Origin: Caulobacterales bacterium
GTDB taxonomy: Bacteria; Pseudomonadota; Alphaproteobacteria; Caulobacterales; Parvularculaceae
NCBI GenBank assembly: GCA_020638525.1
Contig: JACKIL010000003.1
Span: forward strand, 62,001-126,000
Length of the DNA stretch: 64,000 bases
Reading direction: 5' to 3'
Shown here: in pieces, positions 34,484-45,236 of the stretch
How positions within the stretch are numbered: position 1 is the first letter of the stretch
Layout of the letters: each line of letters starts with the position of its first letter
Made by a program: the position numbers and the translations under genes
Notes under the pieces: model-generated
Told to the model about the DNA's origin: nothing
Databases searched by the model: none
Seen by the model: only the letters and a program-made list of their open reading frames with translations

Positions 34484-36004
34484 CTAGATCGCCCCGCGAG
34501 CCGCTTGGCGGCGGCGCTGCACAGATGACGGGATATCGAGAGTCTCGCGGTACTTCGCAACCGTTCGGCGGGCGATTTCGACGCCTTCATTGCGCAAGAT
34601 TTCCACAATCTTGTCGTCCGACAGGACAGCGTCCGGGGTCTCTTCTGCGATAAGTTCGCGAATGCGATGGCGCACGGCCTCAGCAGAGTGCGCCTCGCCG
34701 CCTTCGCTCGATGCGATCGCAGCGGTGAAGAAATATTTGAGCTCGAAGAGGCCGCGCGGCGTCGCCATATATTTGTTCGAAGTCACGCGCGAGACAGTCG
34801 ACTCGTGCATCGAGATTGCGTCGGCGACAGTGCGCAGATTGAGCGGACGCAGATGCTTGACGCCATAGACAAGAAATGAGTCTTGCTGGCGAACGATTTC
34901 CTGAGCGACTTTGAGGATCGTCCGCGCACGCTGGTCGAGGCTCTTTGCAAGCCAGTTGGCGTTCGCAAACTGATCGTTGACGAACACCTTGTCTGACTCT
35001 TTTCCGCCCGCGCGCGAAATCTCTGCGTAATAGTGTTGGTTCACCAGAACGCGCGGCATGGTCTCGTTATTGAGTTCGACAATCCATCCGCCATCCGGCG
35101 CCGGGCGCACGAACACGTCGGGCGCGACGACTTGAATCGTTTCGCCGCCATAAGCATAACCGGGCTTGGGCGTAAGCGCGCGCACTTCAGCGATCATGTC
35201 GCGCACGTCTTCTTCGCTCGCGGATGTGGCTCTCATCAGCCCTTTGAGATCGGACTTTGCGAGAAGTTCAATGTTCTCAATGAATGCTTCCATCGCAGGA
35301 TCGAAACGATCGCCTTCGATCAACTGCAGCTTGAGACATTCCTTGAGATTGCGCGCGCCGACGCCGCACGGATCGAAAGTCTGGATGAGGCTCAGCGCTT
35401 CATCGACATCGGAAATGTCGGCGCCTAAACGCTCGGCCACCGCTTCCGTCGACTCGAGCAGATAGCCCGCATCATCAATGAGATCGATGACATAGGCGCC
35501 GATAAAAAGTTGCTGCGAGTCTCGCGTTGCGACATGAAGCTGATTGGTCAGGTGCTCGCGCAGCGAAATCTCTTTCACATAGGTCGCGCCGAATTCGCGG
35601 TCGTCGAGATCGACAGCTTTACCGGAACCGACGGATGACCACTCGTTAACTCGAAATTCGCCAGCGACCGCCTCATCGCTCGTCCGACCGGAGAAGGCTT
35701 CATCGTCGCCCGTATCGAGCGCTTCATGCGCCGTTCCGACAGTGTCGTCGCGAGAGAGATCGAGGGGCGCTTCGCTTTCGGCGCCGTTCGCCGCCCCTGT
35801 TCCCTCGCCAGCAGGCGAGGCAGATTCGTCCGCCTCCGGCGCTTCTGCGCCGCGTTCGAGAAACGGATTTTCTTCGAGTTGCCCTTCGACGTATTCGGAT
35901 AGTTCAAGATTCGACATCTGCAGCAGCTTGATTGCTTGCTGCAGCTGCGGCGTCATGACGAGCTGTTGAGACTGCCTGAATTCAAGCTTCGGAGCTAACG
36001 CCAC
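34484..36004 (-). CDS. rpoN: RNA polymerase sigma-54 factor
   Basis: 506 residues. The N-terminal glutamine-rich activator-interaction region (QLVMTPQLQQAIKLLQMSN), an acidic region II (about 50-110), the core-binding region, and the RpoN box ARRTVAKYRE at 478-487, which reads -24 promoter elements, are all present. It directs transcription of nitrogen, flagellar or stress genes together with AAA+ activators. It is downstream of lptB with a 21-base gap, as in many proteobacteria. Confidence 0.97.
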   Translation of the reverse strand: MALAPKLEFRQSQQLVMTPQLQQAIKLLQMSNLELSEYVEGQLEENPFLERGAEAPEADESASPAGEGTGAANGAESEAPLDLSRDDTVGTAHEALDTGDDEAFSGRTSDEAVAGEFRVNEWSSVGSGKAVDLDDREFGATYVKEISLREHLTNQLHVATRDSQQLFIGAYVIDLIDDAGYLLESTEAVAERLGADISDVDEALSLIQTFDPCGVGARNLKECLKLQLIEGDRFDPAMEAFIENIELLAKSDLKGLMRATSASEEDVRDMIAEVRALTPKPGYAYGGETIQVVAPDVFVRPAPDGGWIVELNNETMPRVLVNQHYYAEISRAGGKESDKVFVNDQFANANWLAKSLDQRARTILKVAQEIVRQQDSFLVYGVKHLRPLNLRTVADAISMHESTVSRVTSNKYMATPRGLFELKYFFTAAIASSEGGEAHSAEAVRHRIRELIAEETPDAVLSDDKIVEILRNEGVEIARRTVAKYRETLDIPSSVQRRRQAARGAI

Positions 36005-36025
36005 ACCGCCCTCTTTCGCTTCTCC

Positions 36026-36856
36026 CTACATCTGGAACCGATCGCCCAGATAGACCCTTCTGACGTCTTTATCCCCGACAATGTCGCCGGGCTTCCCTTC
36101 AATAAGGACTTCTCCTTCATGAATGATGTACGCGCGGTCGATGATGTCGAGCGTTTCGCGAACGTTATGATCTGTGATGAGAACGCCGAGGCCGCGCTCC
36201 TTCAGATGGGCCACAAGTTCCCGGATATCCGCGATCGCAAGCGGGTCGATGCCGGCGAAAGGCTCGTCGAGAAGCATAAAAGCCGGCCCCGTCGCCAGCG
36301 CCCGCGCGATTTCCACGCGCCGCCGCTCGCCGCCAGAGAGCGCCAGGGCAGAAGCGTTTCGAATATGCGTAATGTTGAACTCTGTTAACAAATCGTCGAT
36401 CAGCGCCTGCTGGCGGTCCTTGTTGTTCTCGACAAGCTCGACGACCGCTCGAAGGTTCTGCTCGACCGTCAGCCCCCGGAAAATGGACGCCTCCTGCGGC
36501 AGATAGCCCACGCCGAGGCGGGCGCGCTGATACATCGGCAGCCGGGTCACATCATGACCGTCGATCGTGATGGACCCGGAATCGACGGGAATGAGGCCGG
36601 TGATCATGTAGAAGCAGGTGGTCTTGCCGGCGCCGTTGGGTCCGAGGAGGCCGACGACTTCGCCCCGCCTGACGCTCATCGACACGCCGCGAACGACGGG
36701 ACGCCGCTTGAATGTCTTGCGCAGATTTTCCGCAAACAATCCGCCCCCGCCTTCAACCACTTTCGGTTTCTTTGCTGAGGCTTGGCTTGCGGAAGCGTGG
36801 GGCGCAGAGGCAGGCGCCGCTTGGGATTGGCTCGTTGGCGTCATGTCGTCGCTCAT
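36026..36856 (-). CDS. lptB: LPS export ABC transporter ATPase LptB
   Basis: 276 residues. Walker A GPNGAGKTT (72-80), Q-loop in YLPQEASIF, signature LSGGERRRVEIARAL, Walker B FMLLDEPFAGID and the H-loop TDHNVRETL are intact. An N-terminal Ala/Ser/Pro-rich extension of about 38 residues precedes the ABC domain, longer than the E. coli form. With LptFG it powers LPS transport from the inner membrane. It follows lptA by 31 bases. Confidence 0.96.
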   Translation of the reverse strand: MSDDMTPTSQSQAAPASAPHASASQASAKKPKVVEGGGGLFAENLRKTFKRRPVVRGVSMSVRRGEVVGLLGPNGAGKTTCFYMITGLIPVDSGSITIDGHDVTRLPMYQRARLGVGYLPQEASIFRGLTVEQNLRAVVELVENNKDRQQALIDDLLTEFNITHIRNASALALSGGERRRVEIARALATGPAFMLLDEPFAGIDPLAIADIRELVAHLKERGLGVLITDHNVRETLDIIDRAYIIHEGEVLIEGKPGDIVGDKDVRRVYLGDRFQM

Positions 36857-36887
36857 TTAGGGGCGCCTCTCATTAAAGTTTTATAAA

Positions 36888-37370
36888 TCAATGCTGCGGC
36901 TCGTCGGACTTTGCGTAGAAGATGCCCCGAATGCGCTCCCCGCCCGGCGAATTGAACGCAATGCGGCCCGTATCCAGCCAGTAGACCAGCGTGCCGCCCG
37001 TCATAACGGTTTCGCCTTGGGTGACCACGACATTGTCGGAAATCGTGATCGTGCGCGCCACCGAGTCGTAAAGGGCGGTCTCGCCCGCGATCGCTTCCTT
37101 GCCGTTCGAATAGCGCACGCCGCCGATCGCCCGAATGGTTTTGAAGCCGCCGCCATCCTCAAGAGTCGCGACAAGCTTGGAAGAGGTCAGGATCGCTTCG
37201 CCTTGCAGGGCGCGCACATTCCCAGTCCAGGTCGCGACGTCATCGACGATTTCAAGGCTATCGCCCGTGATGTCGATCGGCTCGTCGCTTTTCATGGTCA
37301 ACTGCGCATGAGCCGAACCGAAAAGAGCGGCCGTCGCGAAAGCGAACATGAATCCGATTCTTGAAGTCAC
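36888..37370 (-). CDS. lptA: LPS periplasmic transport protein LptA
   Basis: 160 residues. A signal peptide (about 1-22, ending SAHA) precedes an OstA-type beta-jellyroll: PIDITGDSLEIVDDVATWTGNV and later DNVVVTQGETVMTGGTLVY strands. LptA oligomers bridge the periplasm between LptC and LptD. The ATG overlaps the lptC stop codon by four bases. Confidence 0.92.
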   Translation of the reverse strand: MTSRIGFMFAFATAALFGSAHAQLTMKSDEPIDITGDSLEIVDDVATWTGNVRALQGEAILTSSKLVATLEDGGGFKTIRAIGGVRYSNGKEAIAGETALYDSVARTITISDNVVVTQGETVMTGGTLVYWLDTGRIAFNSPGGERIRGIFYAKSDEPQH

Positions 37371-38119
37371 TGCGGCCCCTCCTCGCTATCCGGCGTGTCG
37401 TTGGTGAGCATTTCTGGCAGCTTGGCCTTGTCCGGGTAAATGCGCATACTGACATTTCCTTCGAACACAATCCGGCCTTCGCTGTTGTAGGCGCGCATCC
37501 GGTCCGCGCGCAGCGTTCCTGATCCGCTTTCCCCTTCGACCCCAGTTGTCGATTGCACGGTTTCATCGCCTATCGACACTGTCGCCGCCGAAGTCGTGAA
37601 GACATATGTTTCCTCGCCGACGGAGTGATTAAGCGTCACCCCATCGCTGAGATCGAGAACGTTGTCCTTGGTCTGGAAGACGCCCTTATTCGCCGTCACC
37701 ACCGTTTTCGTATCGGCGCCCGTCGTGACAGCGCGCGGTTGAACGAGTTCGACGACCTCCTTGACGCCCGGAGTCTGCAGCGCCGCATCCGCCGTGATGT
37801 CGTAAGGGTGACCCTTATCATCGACCCCGGCGAAACGAGGGTTGGCCATGCGAAGCTCTTCGGGCGTCGCATCCAGATTTGCGAAATCATCAAGGTAGGC
37901 GTCTTCATCGCCGCCCGATCGGGTGTTGAGCAGCAGTGCGCCGACGAGAACGAGCGCCAGGACCGGCAACGCGATCCGCAGGCGCTTGATCAGGAGCGAT
38001 CGGGCGGCGGCTTGCTCGCCCGTCAACCGCTGCCGGTTTGGCAGGGTGTCCAGAATCCGCGAGCGCTGCGGGGGCGCGCCCCCCGTTTCGCGCTCAGCCT
38101 CGGTCAACACTGCCGCCAT
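37367..38119 (-). CDS. lptC: LPS export protein LptC
   Basis: 250 residues. A cytoplasmic N-terminus of about 45 residues, one membrane helix (about 48-65, LRIALPVLALVLVGALLL), then a periplasmic domain of LptC type containing MANPRFAGVDDKGHPYDITAD and TLRADRMRAYNSEGRIVFEGNV. It docks LptB2FG to LptA. It is the first lpt gene of the set and begins 116 bases downstream of rnd. Confidence 0.9.
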   Translation of the reverse strand: MAAVLTEAERETGGAPPQRSRILDTLPNRQRLTGEQAAARSLLIKRLRIALPVLALVLVGALLLNTRSGGDEDAYLDDFANLDATPEELRMANPRFAGVDDKGHPYDITADAALQTPGVKEVVELVQPRAVTTGADTKTVVTANKGVFQTKDNVLDLSDGVTLNHSVGEETYVFTTSAATVSIGDETVQSTTGVEGESGSGTLRADRMRAYNSEGRIVFEGNVSMRIYPDKAKLPEMLTNDTPDSEEGPQ

Positions 38120-38235
38120 TGATCGCCGTCATGAACCCGTTAGCCGCCAAAGCGTTAAGCCGCTTTTCCCCAAGCCCTGAGAGAAGCACTTTTTCCTTAT
38201 ATAGTCATCTTGAGGACGCGATCACGCTTCCGCCG

Positions 38236-38850
38236 TTAGGCATGAGCGAAAATGTCGATCTCCGGCCAACCCGCAAGGTCGAGCTCCGCACGGGCCGGAA
38301 GGAAGTCGAAACAGGCCTGGGCGAGGCCCGCCCGCCCCTCGCGGGCGAGCATTTCGTCGAGCTTTTCTCGCAAAGCGTGCAGGTAAAGCACGTCTGACGC
38401 GGCGTAATCGACCTGAGCCTGCGTCAGGGCCTGCGCCCCCCAATCGGAGGATTGCTGCTGCTTTGAGATCTCCACCCCGAGCATGTCCCGGGCGAGATCT
38501 TTGAGGCCATGCCGATCCGTATAGGTCCGGGAAAGCCGCGAGGCGATCTTCGTGCAATAGATCGGCGCCGTCGTCACCCCGAGCCATTTGCTGAAGGCGG
38601 CGACATCGAAACGAGCAAAGTGCATGATCTTCAGGACGGCAGGGTCAGCGAGAAGGGCCTTCAGGCGGGGCGCGGAATAGTCCCGGTCAGAGAGCTGAAC
38701 GACATGCGCGTCGCCATTCCCCGATGAAAGCTGGACGACGCAGAGCCGATCGCGATGCGTATTGAGCCCCATCGTTTCGCTATCGACAGCAACGACGGGC
38801 CCCAGATTGAGCCCTTCGGGCAGATCGCCCTTATGGAGATAGTTGGTCAT
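38236..38850 (-). CDS. Ribonuclease D-like 3'-5' exonuclease
   Basis: 204 residues, a single DEDD exonuclease domain with no HRDC domain. The first acidic pair is in VDSETMGL, the second Asp in MHFARFDVAAF and the Tyr-Asp pair in YAASDVLYL. This short alphaproteobacterial form is often called Rnd and sits before lptC. Probable role: trimming of structured RNA 3' ends. Confidence 0.9.
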   Translation of the reverse strand: MTNYLHKGDLPEGLNLGPVVAVDSETMGLNTHRDRLCVVQLSSGNGDAHVVQLSDRDYSAPRLKALLADPAVLKIMHFARFDVAAFSKWLGVTTAPIYCTKIASRLSRTYTDRHGLKDLARDMLGVEISKQQQSSDWGAQALTQAQVDYAASDVLYLHALREKLDEMLAREGRAGLAQACFDFLPARAELDLAGWPEIDIFAHA

Positions 38851-38943
38851 TGGCGGCCTTTATCAACGCCTTCTTCGGAAAGGCTCGCCATAGCGCGTTT
38901 CCGACTGAGGGGAAACAACGCCTTGAGGCCTTTCCCAACCCGG

Positions 38944-40182
38944 TCAGCCCGTTCTGGCGGGCCAGGAAGCGCCTTGCGCCGTCGCCGCCTCGAACGCCTC
39001 GGCGAAAAGGTGACGTTGAGCGTGGCTGCCGCCAATGCGACCGAGCTCAGGCAGGGCCGACGCGAGGTGCGCGGCCGCTGTTTCATCGTCACCCCGGGCC
39101 AACGCCAGAACACCTCGCGCCGCCGGAAGGCAAGCCTCACCCCAAGCCGCTCTCGCCGGGCCGAATTGCGAGCGGGCATGGCCTTCAATCGACGCCAGAA
39201 ACGCCTCCGCTTCGGCAGGTTCTCCAGCGCGCGCGAGAGCATAGAGGTAGTGAATATCGTGGAAAGGCAGCAGATGCTCGCCGGCGCGCTTGCGCGCTTC
39301 GGAGACGACCGGCGCCCATCTGTCGCCGACATCGACGCCGCGCAGCTCCAATCGCCAGAGCATCGATACGGCGCCAATCTGCTCTTGCGGAAATTCGGGC
39401 CAGCTCCCCCACAGCCGTGCATCGTAGATCGCAAGCGCCTCATCAAGCTGGCCTAGCTCCAGCTTGAAGACGGCCGCATGCCACCAATTGTGGTCGCGAA
39501 TAAAAACGCCCTTGCGCTCCCAGGTGTGGGCGCAATGGTCCAGCCAGCGCACGCCATCCGCCGCGCGATGCTCCGTCAGCATGACATGTGCAACAGCGTG
39601 ATGCGCCCACGCATCGTCGATCGCGATCTCGACCGCTTTGAGCCCTTCTTCTTCGGCTTCGCCGAGACGATGATTCTGCTCGAGCGCGAAGGAAATCATG
39701 CCGTGAACGTAAGGGCGGCCTTCATGCACCACGCGCGCGCGTTCGGCGAAACGCAAAAGCGCAGGCTGATCGCCCAGATTGAAGGCGTGATACTGGCCCC
39801 ATTTGAGAGCGCAAAGATCCGCCGGCCAGCGCACCGTCAGCTCTTCAAGCTCGTCAAGCGCCGCAATGAAATCTCGCCGGCTCCAGGCGTTGACGGCGGC
39901 GCAGAACAGGCGCTCGCGCTCGCTCGCTCCGATAGCCGCCTCATTCATCCTTGCGATATAGGGCGCCGCATTCGCCCAACCCTCCGCGCCTTCGAACGCA
40001 AGGTGAAGCGCCGCTGCATGCGCATTCAGCATGGCGCTCTCGGGCGCCGCATCGGCATGAGAGAACAGGTCGCGCAGTTGCGCGCCGTAGCTCAAATATT
40101 CGCCGACATAATTCTCGTAGCCGCGCGCGCCTTCAGCGTCGACGCCCGTCATCGGCAGATCAAAACAATCTCGAACCGTCAT
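38944..40182 (-). CDS. Tetratricopeptide-repeat protein, TTC38-like
   Basis: 412 residues, all alpha-helical in appearance with Ala-rich repeats. The stretches DLCALKWGQYHAFNLGDQPALLR, HGMISFALEQNHRLGEAE, WAHHAVAHVMLTEHRAADG and RDHNWWHAAVFKLELGQ match the TTC38 family, in which the WAHHA and HNWWH motifs are hallmarks. It is cytoplasmic by sequence. The biochemical role is unknown. It runs in the same direction as rnd but is 93 bases upstream of it. Confidence 0.85.
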   Translation of the reverse strand: MTVRDCFDLPMTGVDAEGARGYENYVGEYLSYGAQLRDLFSHADAAPESAMLNAHAAALHLAFEGAEGWANAAPYIARMNEAAIGASERERLFCAAVNAWSRRDFIAALDELEELTVRWPADLCALKWGQYHAFNLGDQPALLRFAERARVVHEGRPYVHGMISFALEQNHRLGEAEEEGLKAVEIAIDDAWAHHAVAHVMLTEHRAADGVRWLDHCAHTWERKGVFIRDHNWWHAAVFKLELGQLDEALAIYDARLWGSWPEFPQEQIGAVSMLWRLELRGVDVGDRWAPVVSEARKRAGEHLLPFHDIHYLYALARAGEPAEAEAFLASIEGHARSQFGPARAAWGEACLPAARGVLALARGDDETAAAHLASALPELGRIGGSHAQRHLFAEAFEAATAQGASWPARTG

Positions 40183-40254
40183 TTACGCACCGTACCCCCG
40201 CGCCGGCGGGCTCGCCAATCAAGTATTTCTGTCACGGGATCACACATCACCCAA

Positions 40255-40284
40255 AAACAAAACCCCCGCCGTTTCCGGCGGGGG
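40255..40284 (-). terminator. Rho-independent terminator after the Bax1-like gene
   Basis: CCCCCGCCG (40263-40271) pairs with CGGCGGGGG (40276-40284) around the loop TTTC. Read on the minus strand it is followed by TTTTGTTTTT, so it ends transcription from the gene at 40308-41039. Confidence 0.88.
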
Positions 40285-40307
40285 CGAATGTTTCTTGTGC
40301 GCGAAAC

Positions 40308-41039
40308 CTAGTTGTTTCGCATGATCCCGAGAATGTTCAGGATGTGCACGAAGAGCGTAATGAAGGAGCCATAGAGCGCGAACGCGCCGAAGATCGAGGC
40401 CCGCTCATTCATCGCACCGCCCTCAGTGTAGAGCGACTTGATCATCTGCGTCTCATAGGCGGTCACGCCGGAGAAGAGCAGGACGACAAGGCCGGACGTC
40501 ACGAGGCTCGCCATCGTGCTGTGGAAGAAGATCGCATTCACGATAATCGCCACGACAAGTCCGATGCTCGCCATGAAGAAGAAGCTGCCGAGGCCCGAAA
40601 GGTCACGCTTGGTGACATAACCAAAGAGGCTCATCGATCCGAAGACGGCCGCCGTGATGAAGAAGGCGCGATAGACTTCGATCTCCGCGCCGGCGATGCG
40701 GAACGAATAAAGCATGGGCGCGATCAGCAGGCCCCATGCGCCCGCATAGGCCCAGAACAACCCATGAGCGGCGGCTTTCGATCCGCTGAAGATGATGCGC
40801 GGGGCGAACATGCCGATGCCGAGGATGCCGAAGAAGATCACCCACAGGAGCGGGCCTTTGGCGATGCCCATGACGAGCGCCGGATTCGACGCGACGAAAA
40901 ACGAGACAAGGCCCGTCGCCGCCACCGCGAGCGCCATGTAGTTGTAAACGCCAAGCATGTACTGGCGCAGGCCCTCGTCGATCGCGACGCCGCGCGTCCC
41001 GGCTACAGCGCCGCCGTAATTCCTCTGAAAGTCGTTCAT
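40308..41039 (-). CDS. Bax inhibitor-1/YccA family membrane protein
   Basis: 243 residues with seven predicted membrane helices. Family segments: LRQYMLGVYNYMALAVAATGLVSF, and near the end GVTAYETQMIK with conserved Asp/Glu positions. These proteins act as pH-sensitive calcium leak channels or as modulators of FtsH. The first 25 residues (NDFQRNYGGAVAGTRGVAID) are typical of the alphaproteobacterial branch. A strong terminator follows. Confidence 0.9.
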   Translation of the reverse strand: MNDFQRNYGGAVAGTRGVAIDEGLRQYMLGVYNYMALAVAATGLVSFFVASNPALVMGIAKGPLLWVIFFGILGIGMFAPRIIFSGSKAAAHGLFWAYAGAWGLLIAPMLYSFRIAGAEIEVYRAFFITAAVFGSMSLFGYVTKRDLSGLGSFFFMASIGLVVAIIVNAIFFHSTMASLVTSGLVVLLFSGVTAYETQMIKSLYTEGGAMNERASIFGAFALYGSFITLFVHILNILGIMRNN

Positions 41040-41179
41040 GTGAACAGCACCTTCCCTTTCCTAATTCAGACGGTGAATATCGTGCGGACCGGTCGGCCGT
41101 TCAAGGCTCCCCGAGCCGAATTCGGCGCAAGTTTTTTCGCCATTACAACGGGTTAAGGCGAAACCGCCCCGAAGACGAA

Positions 41180-42496
41180 CTATTTGCGCCGTAGCCGCGC
41201 TGCAAAAAACCCGTCCATGCCGCCCCGCTCGCCCCAAAAGCAGGGGAGCGTCCTCAAATCGCCCTGCCGCGTTACAGCCTGCGTGAGGCCGCCGACTTCC
41301 TCCGCCGTCACAGGCTCTCTCGCCAGTTCCTCGTGCCGGGCGAGCGCCGCCTCTACCTGCCGCTCGCCTTCTTCCGGCTGGAGGGAGCATGTCGCATAGA
41401 CGAGAACCCCGCCCTCCTTCAGCAGGCTCGCCGCCTTGTCGATCATCCGCGCCTGCAGAACGGCGAGTTCAGCGATATCCGTTTCGGACTTCGAGTAGAG
41501 GATATCAGGGTGACGGCGGATCGTGCCGGTCGCCGAGCACGGCGCATCAAGCAGGATCGCATCCGCCTTTTCGCTGGGCGACCATCTGAGTATGTCCGCC
41601 TTGATCGTCTCCGCCGATAGCGAGACCCGGCGCAAGTTTTCGGCGACGAGCTTCAGGCGGTCGCCGGTAACGTCGACGGCGGTGACGCGCGCGCCGGCCG
41701 CGGCGAGCTGCATGGTCTTTCCGCCGGGGGCAGCGCAGAGATCGAAGACGCGCTTTCCGCGCACATCGCCAAGAAGCCGCGCCGGAAGCGATGCGGCGGC
41801 GTCCTGAACCCACCACTCGCCTGCGGAAAAGCCCGGCAGCTCAGTAACATTCGATACTGTCGCGAGGCGCAGTCCGCCTGTCGGCAAGATTTCCGCGCCA
41901 AGCGCTTCCGCAAGCCGCCCTGCGTCGTCCGGCCGCTTCAAGGTCAGATCGAGCGGGGGCTCCTGCCGGTGCGCGACAGCGATCGCCTTCGCAACCGCCG
42001 GACCGTAGGCGCGCTCCCACGAGCGCCACAGCCATCCCGGCGTATCGCTGCGTTCAGGAGCTTTCTCAGCGGCGTTCTTCCCGGTCCTCGTTATCTTGCG
42101 AGCGATGGCGTTGACGAGGCCTGCATACCCTTCCGTTTCGCGAAAGCTCTTCGCAAGATCGACCGCCGTCGCAACGCTCGCATGATCGGCGACGCCCATC
42201 AGGGCCGACTGCGCTCCGACGAGGCGCAGAATATCGGTCACGCGAGCCGCGCGCTTCGGCAGCGGCTTGTCGATAAATGGATCGATCACTGCATCAAGGG
42301 TTCCCTGCCGGCGCAGGACCGTGCTCGCAAGCGCGCGGGCGAAGCCGCGATCGGGGCCGACGAGTTCGCCAAAAGAGCGGCAGCGCTCGAGCGCCTCATC
42401 GAGGTTAGCGCCGCCGCGCACTAGGGTCAGAATATCGAGGGCGGCGCGCCGCGAAACGAGGCCTGGCGCGCTTTCTGTCTGGGCAGGGTTTTCCAT
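41180..42496 (-). CDS. 16S rRNA (cytosine-C5) methyltransferase RsmB-type
   Basis: 438 residues. An N-terminal NusB-like RNA-binding domain (about 15-155) is followed by the SAM-dependent methyltransferase. SAM loop DLCAAPGGKTMQLA, catalytic Cys pair in LLDAPCSATGTIRRHPD and YATCSLQPEEGE. The domain order is that of RsmB (Fmu/Sun), which modifies C967. The substrate base is inferred from the family. It lies between the Bax1-like gene and the YbjN-like gene, from which it is divergent. Confidence 0.92.
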   Translation of the reverse strand: MENPAQTESAPGLVSRRAALDILTLVRGGANLDEALERCRSFGELVGPDRGFARALASTVLRRQGTLDAVIDPFIDKPLPKRAARVTDILRLVGAQSALMGVADHASVATAVDLAKSFRETEGYAGLVNAIARKITRTGKNAAEKAPERSDTPGWLWRSWERAYGPAVAKAIAVAHRQEPPLDLTLKRPDDAGRLAEALGAEILPTGGLRLATVSNVTELPGFSAGEWWVQDAAASLPARLLGDVRGKRVFDLCAAPGGKTMQLAAAGARVTAVDVTGDRLKLVAENLRRVSLSAETIKADILRWSPSEKADAILLDAPCSATGTIRRHPDILYSKSETDIAELAVLQARMIDKAASLLKEGGVLVYATCSLQPEEGERQVEAALARHEELAREPVTAEEVGGLTQAVTRQGDLRTLPCFWGERGGMDGFFAARLRRK

Positions 42497-42658
42497 GGAG
42501 CGCGCTTATCCACGCCGGAAGCGGCCTTGTCACGTTGAAATCGGCGCCTTGGCGCGCCTCGCCCTTTGCGCTTATGATCTCCTGGGTATCTGGCGGGAGC
42601 GTCTCGGGCGGGTTTGAGCCGTCTGGCGCATGGTCACACAATCGTAAGGTGGGGTCTC

Positions 42659-43375
42659 ATGAAAAGAGTATTGGCGGCGGTCGCTGTTCTGGCTGGAGCG
42701 CTTGGAAGCGCTCACGCGCAGGATCAGGAGCTGGTTTCCAATCCGCGGGGCATGGTGTCGAGCTTCGACATCTCGAACATTGGACCCATCCTCACGGAAA
42801 TGGGCGCCACATGGCAGGAGATGAAATCGGAAGACGGCCAGCCATACATTGCGGTCAATGTCGGCGGCGGCCTTGCGATGATCATCGCGCCGATGGCTTG
42901 CGCCGGCGCGAATTACACGAGCTGCATTGGCATGAACACGATCTCGTTCTTCCAGGGCGTCTCGATGAACTACCAGACGGTCGCTGCGTTCAATCAGCGC
43001 TTCGCCTTCACATCGGCCTACATCTCGCAGGAAGGCGATGTCGCTTTCCTTAGCCGCTATGACATCGCTGATTACGGCATTCCGCGCGGGAATGTCGCGT
43101 CGAGCCTTGCAAACTTCGTCGCGCTCGCCGACCGCTTCCGTCAGGAACTGGCGACGGCCGGAAGGACTGTCAGCCTCGAAGGCTACCCGCAAGACATGTC
43201 GGCGCGCTTCCTGAACTCAAAAGGCTTCGAGTCGCTCTCAGGCGAGAAGCCGCTTGAGCCTCTGACGCTGCATCAGGCGGCGATTGAAGAGAGCACGGAG
43301 CTTGCGCTGAAACTCGTCTCGAGCGCCTCCACGCCGCGCAACAAGATCGAGAACTTCACCGCGAAGAAGAAGTAG
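42659..43375 (+). CDS. Secreted YbjN domain-containing protein
   Basis: 238 residues from the ATG at 42659, with GGTGGGG upstream; a longer frame starting at 42614 would not have a signal peptide. Signal peptide about 1-19 ending AHAQ. The domain reads SSFDISNIGPILTEMGATWQEM and VAAFNQRFAFTSAYISQEGDVAFLSRYDI, which fits the YbjN (T3SS-chaperone-like) fold. It contains two Cys that may bond in the periplasm (ACAGANYTSC). The function is unknown. A strong terminator follows. Confidence 0.85.
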   Translation: MKRVLAAVAVLAGALGSAHAQDQELVSNPRGMVSSFDISNIGPILTEMGATWQEMKSEDGQPYIAVNVGGGLAMIIAPMACAGANYTSCIGMNTISFFQGVSMNYQTVAAFNQRFAFTSAYISQEGDVAFLSRYDIADYGIPRGNVASSLANFVALADRFRQELATAGRTVSLEGYPQDMSARFLNSKGFESLSGEKPLEPLTLHQAAIEESTELALKLVSSASTPRNKIENFTAKKK

Positions 43376-43404
43376 CGTCTCCCCCTAAGAACCGAAGTCC
43401 GGAG

Positions 43405-43441
43405 CCGCCCGGCAGGCCATCAGCCCGCCGGGCGGTTTTTT
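43405..43441 (+). terminator. Rho-independent terminator after the YbjN-like gene
   Basis: CCGCCCGGC (43405-43413) and GCCGGGCGG (43427-43435) form a nine-base stem, followed by a run of six or more T. Confidence 0.92.
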
Positions 43442-43554
43442 TGCGCCCTGGCCCAAAATTCAGCCCGCGAGACTTGCAATTGGGGCGGCGAGGCGGTTTG
43501 TCTTTCGCGCCCGCAACAGGCGCGGGCGCGTTTGAGCCTGATGAGGAGACCTCC

Positions 43555-45150
<1,596 letters not shown>

Positions 45151-45236
45151 CGCGCCCAAAGCGATCGTCGATTGATTTCGAGCGGCGCTTTGCGGAAAAC
45201 AAAGCGTTCAGAAATTAAGCTCGATGGCGCCGGGGT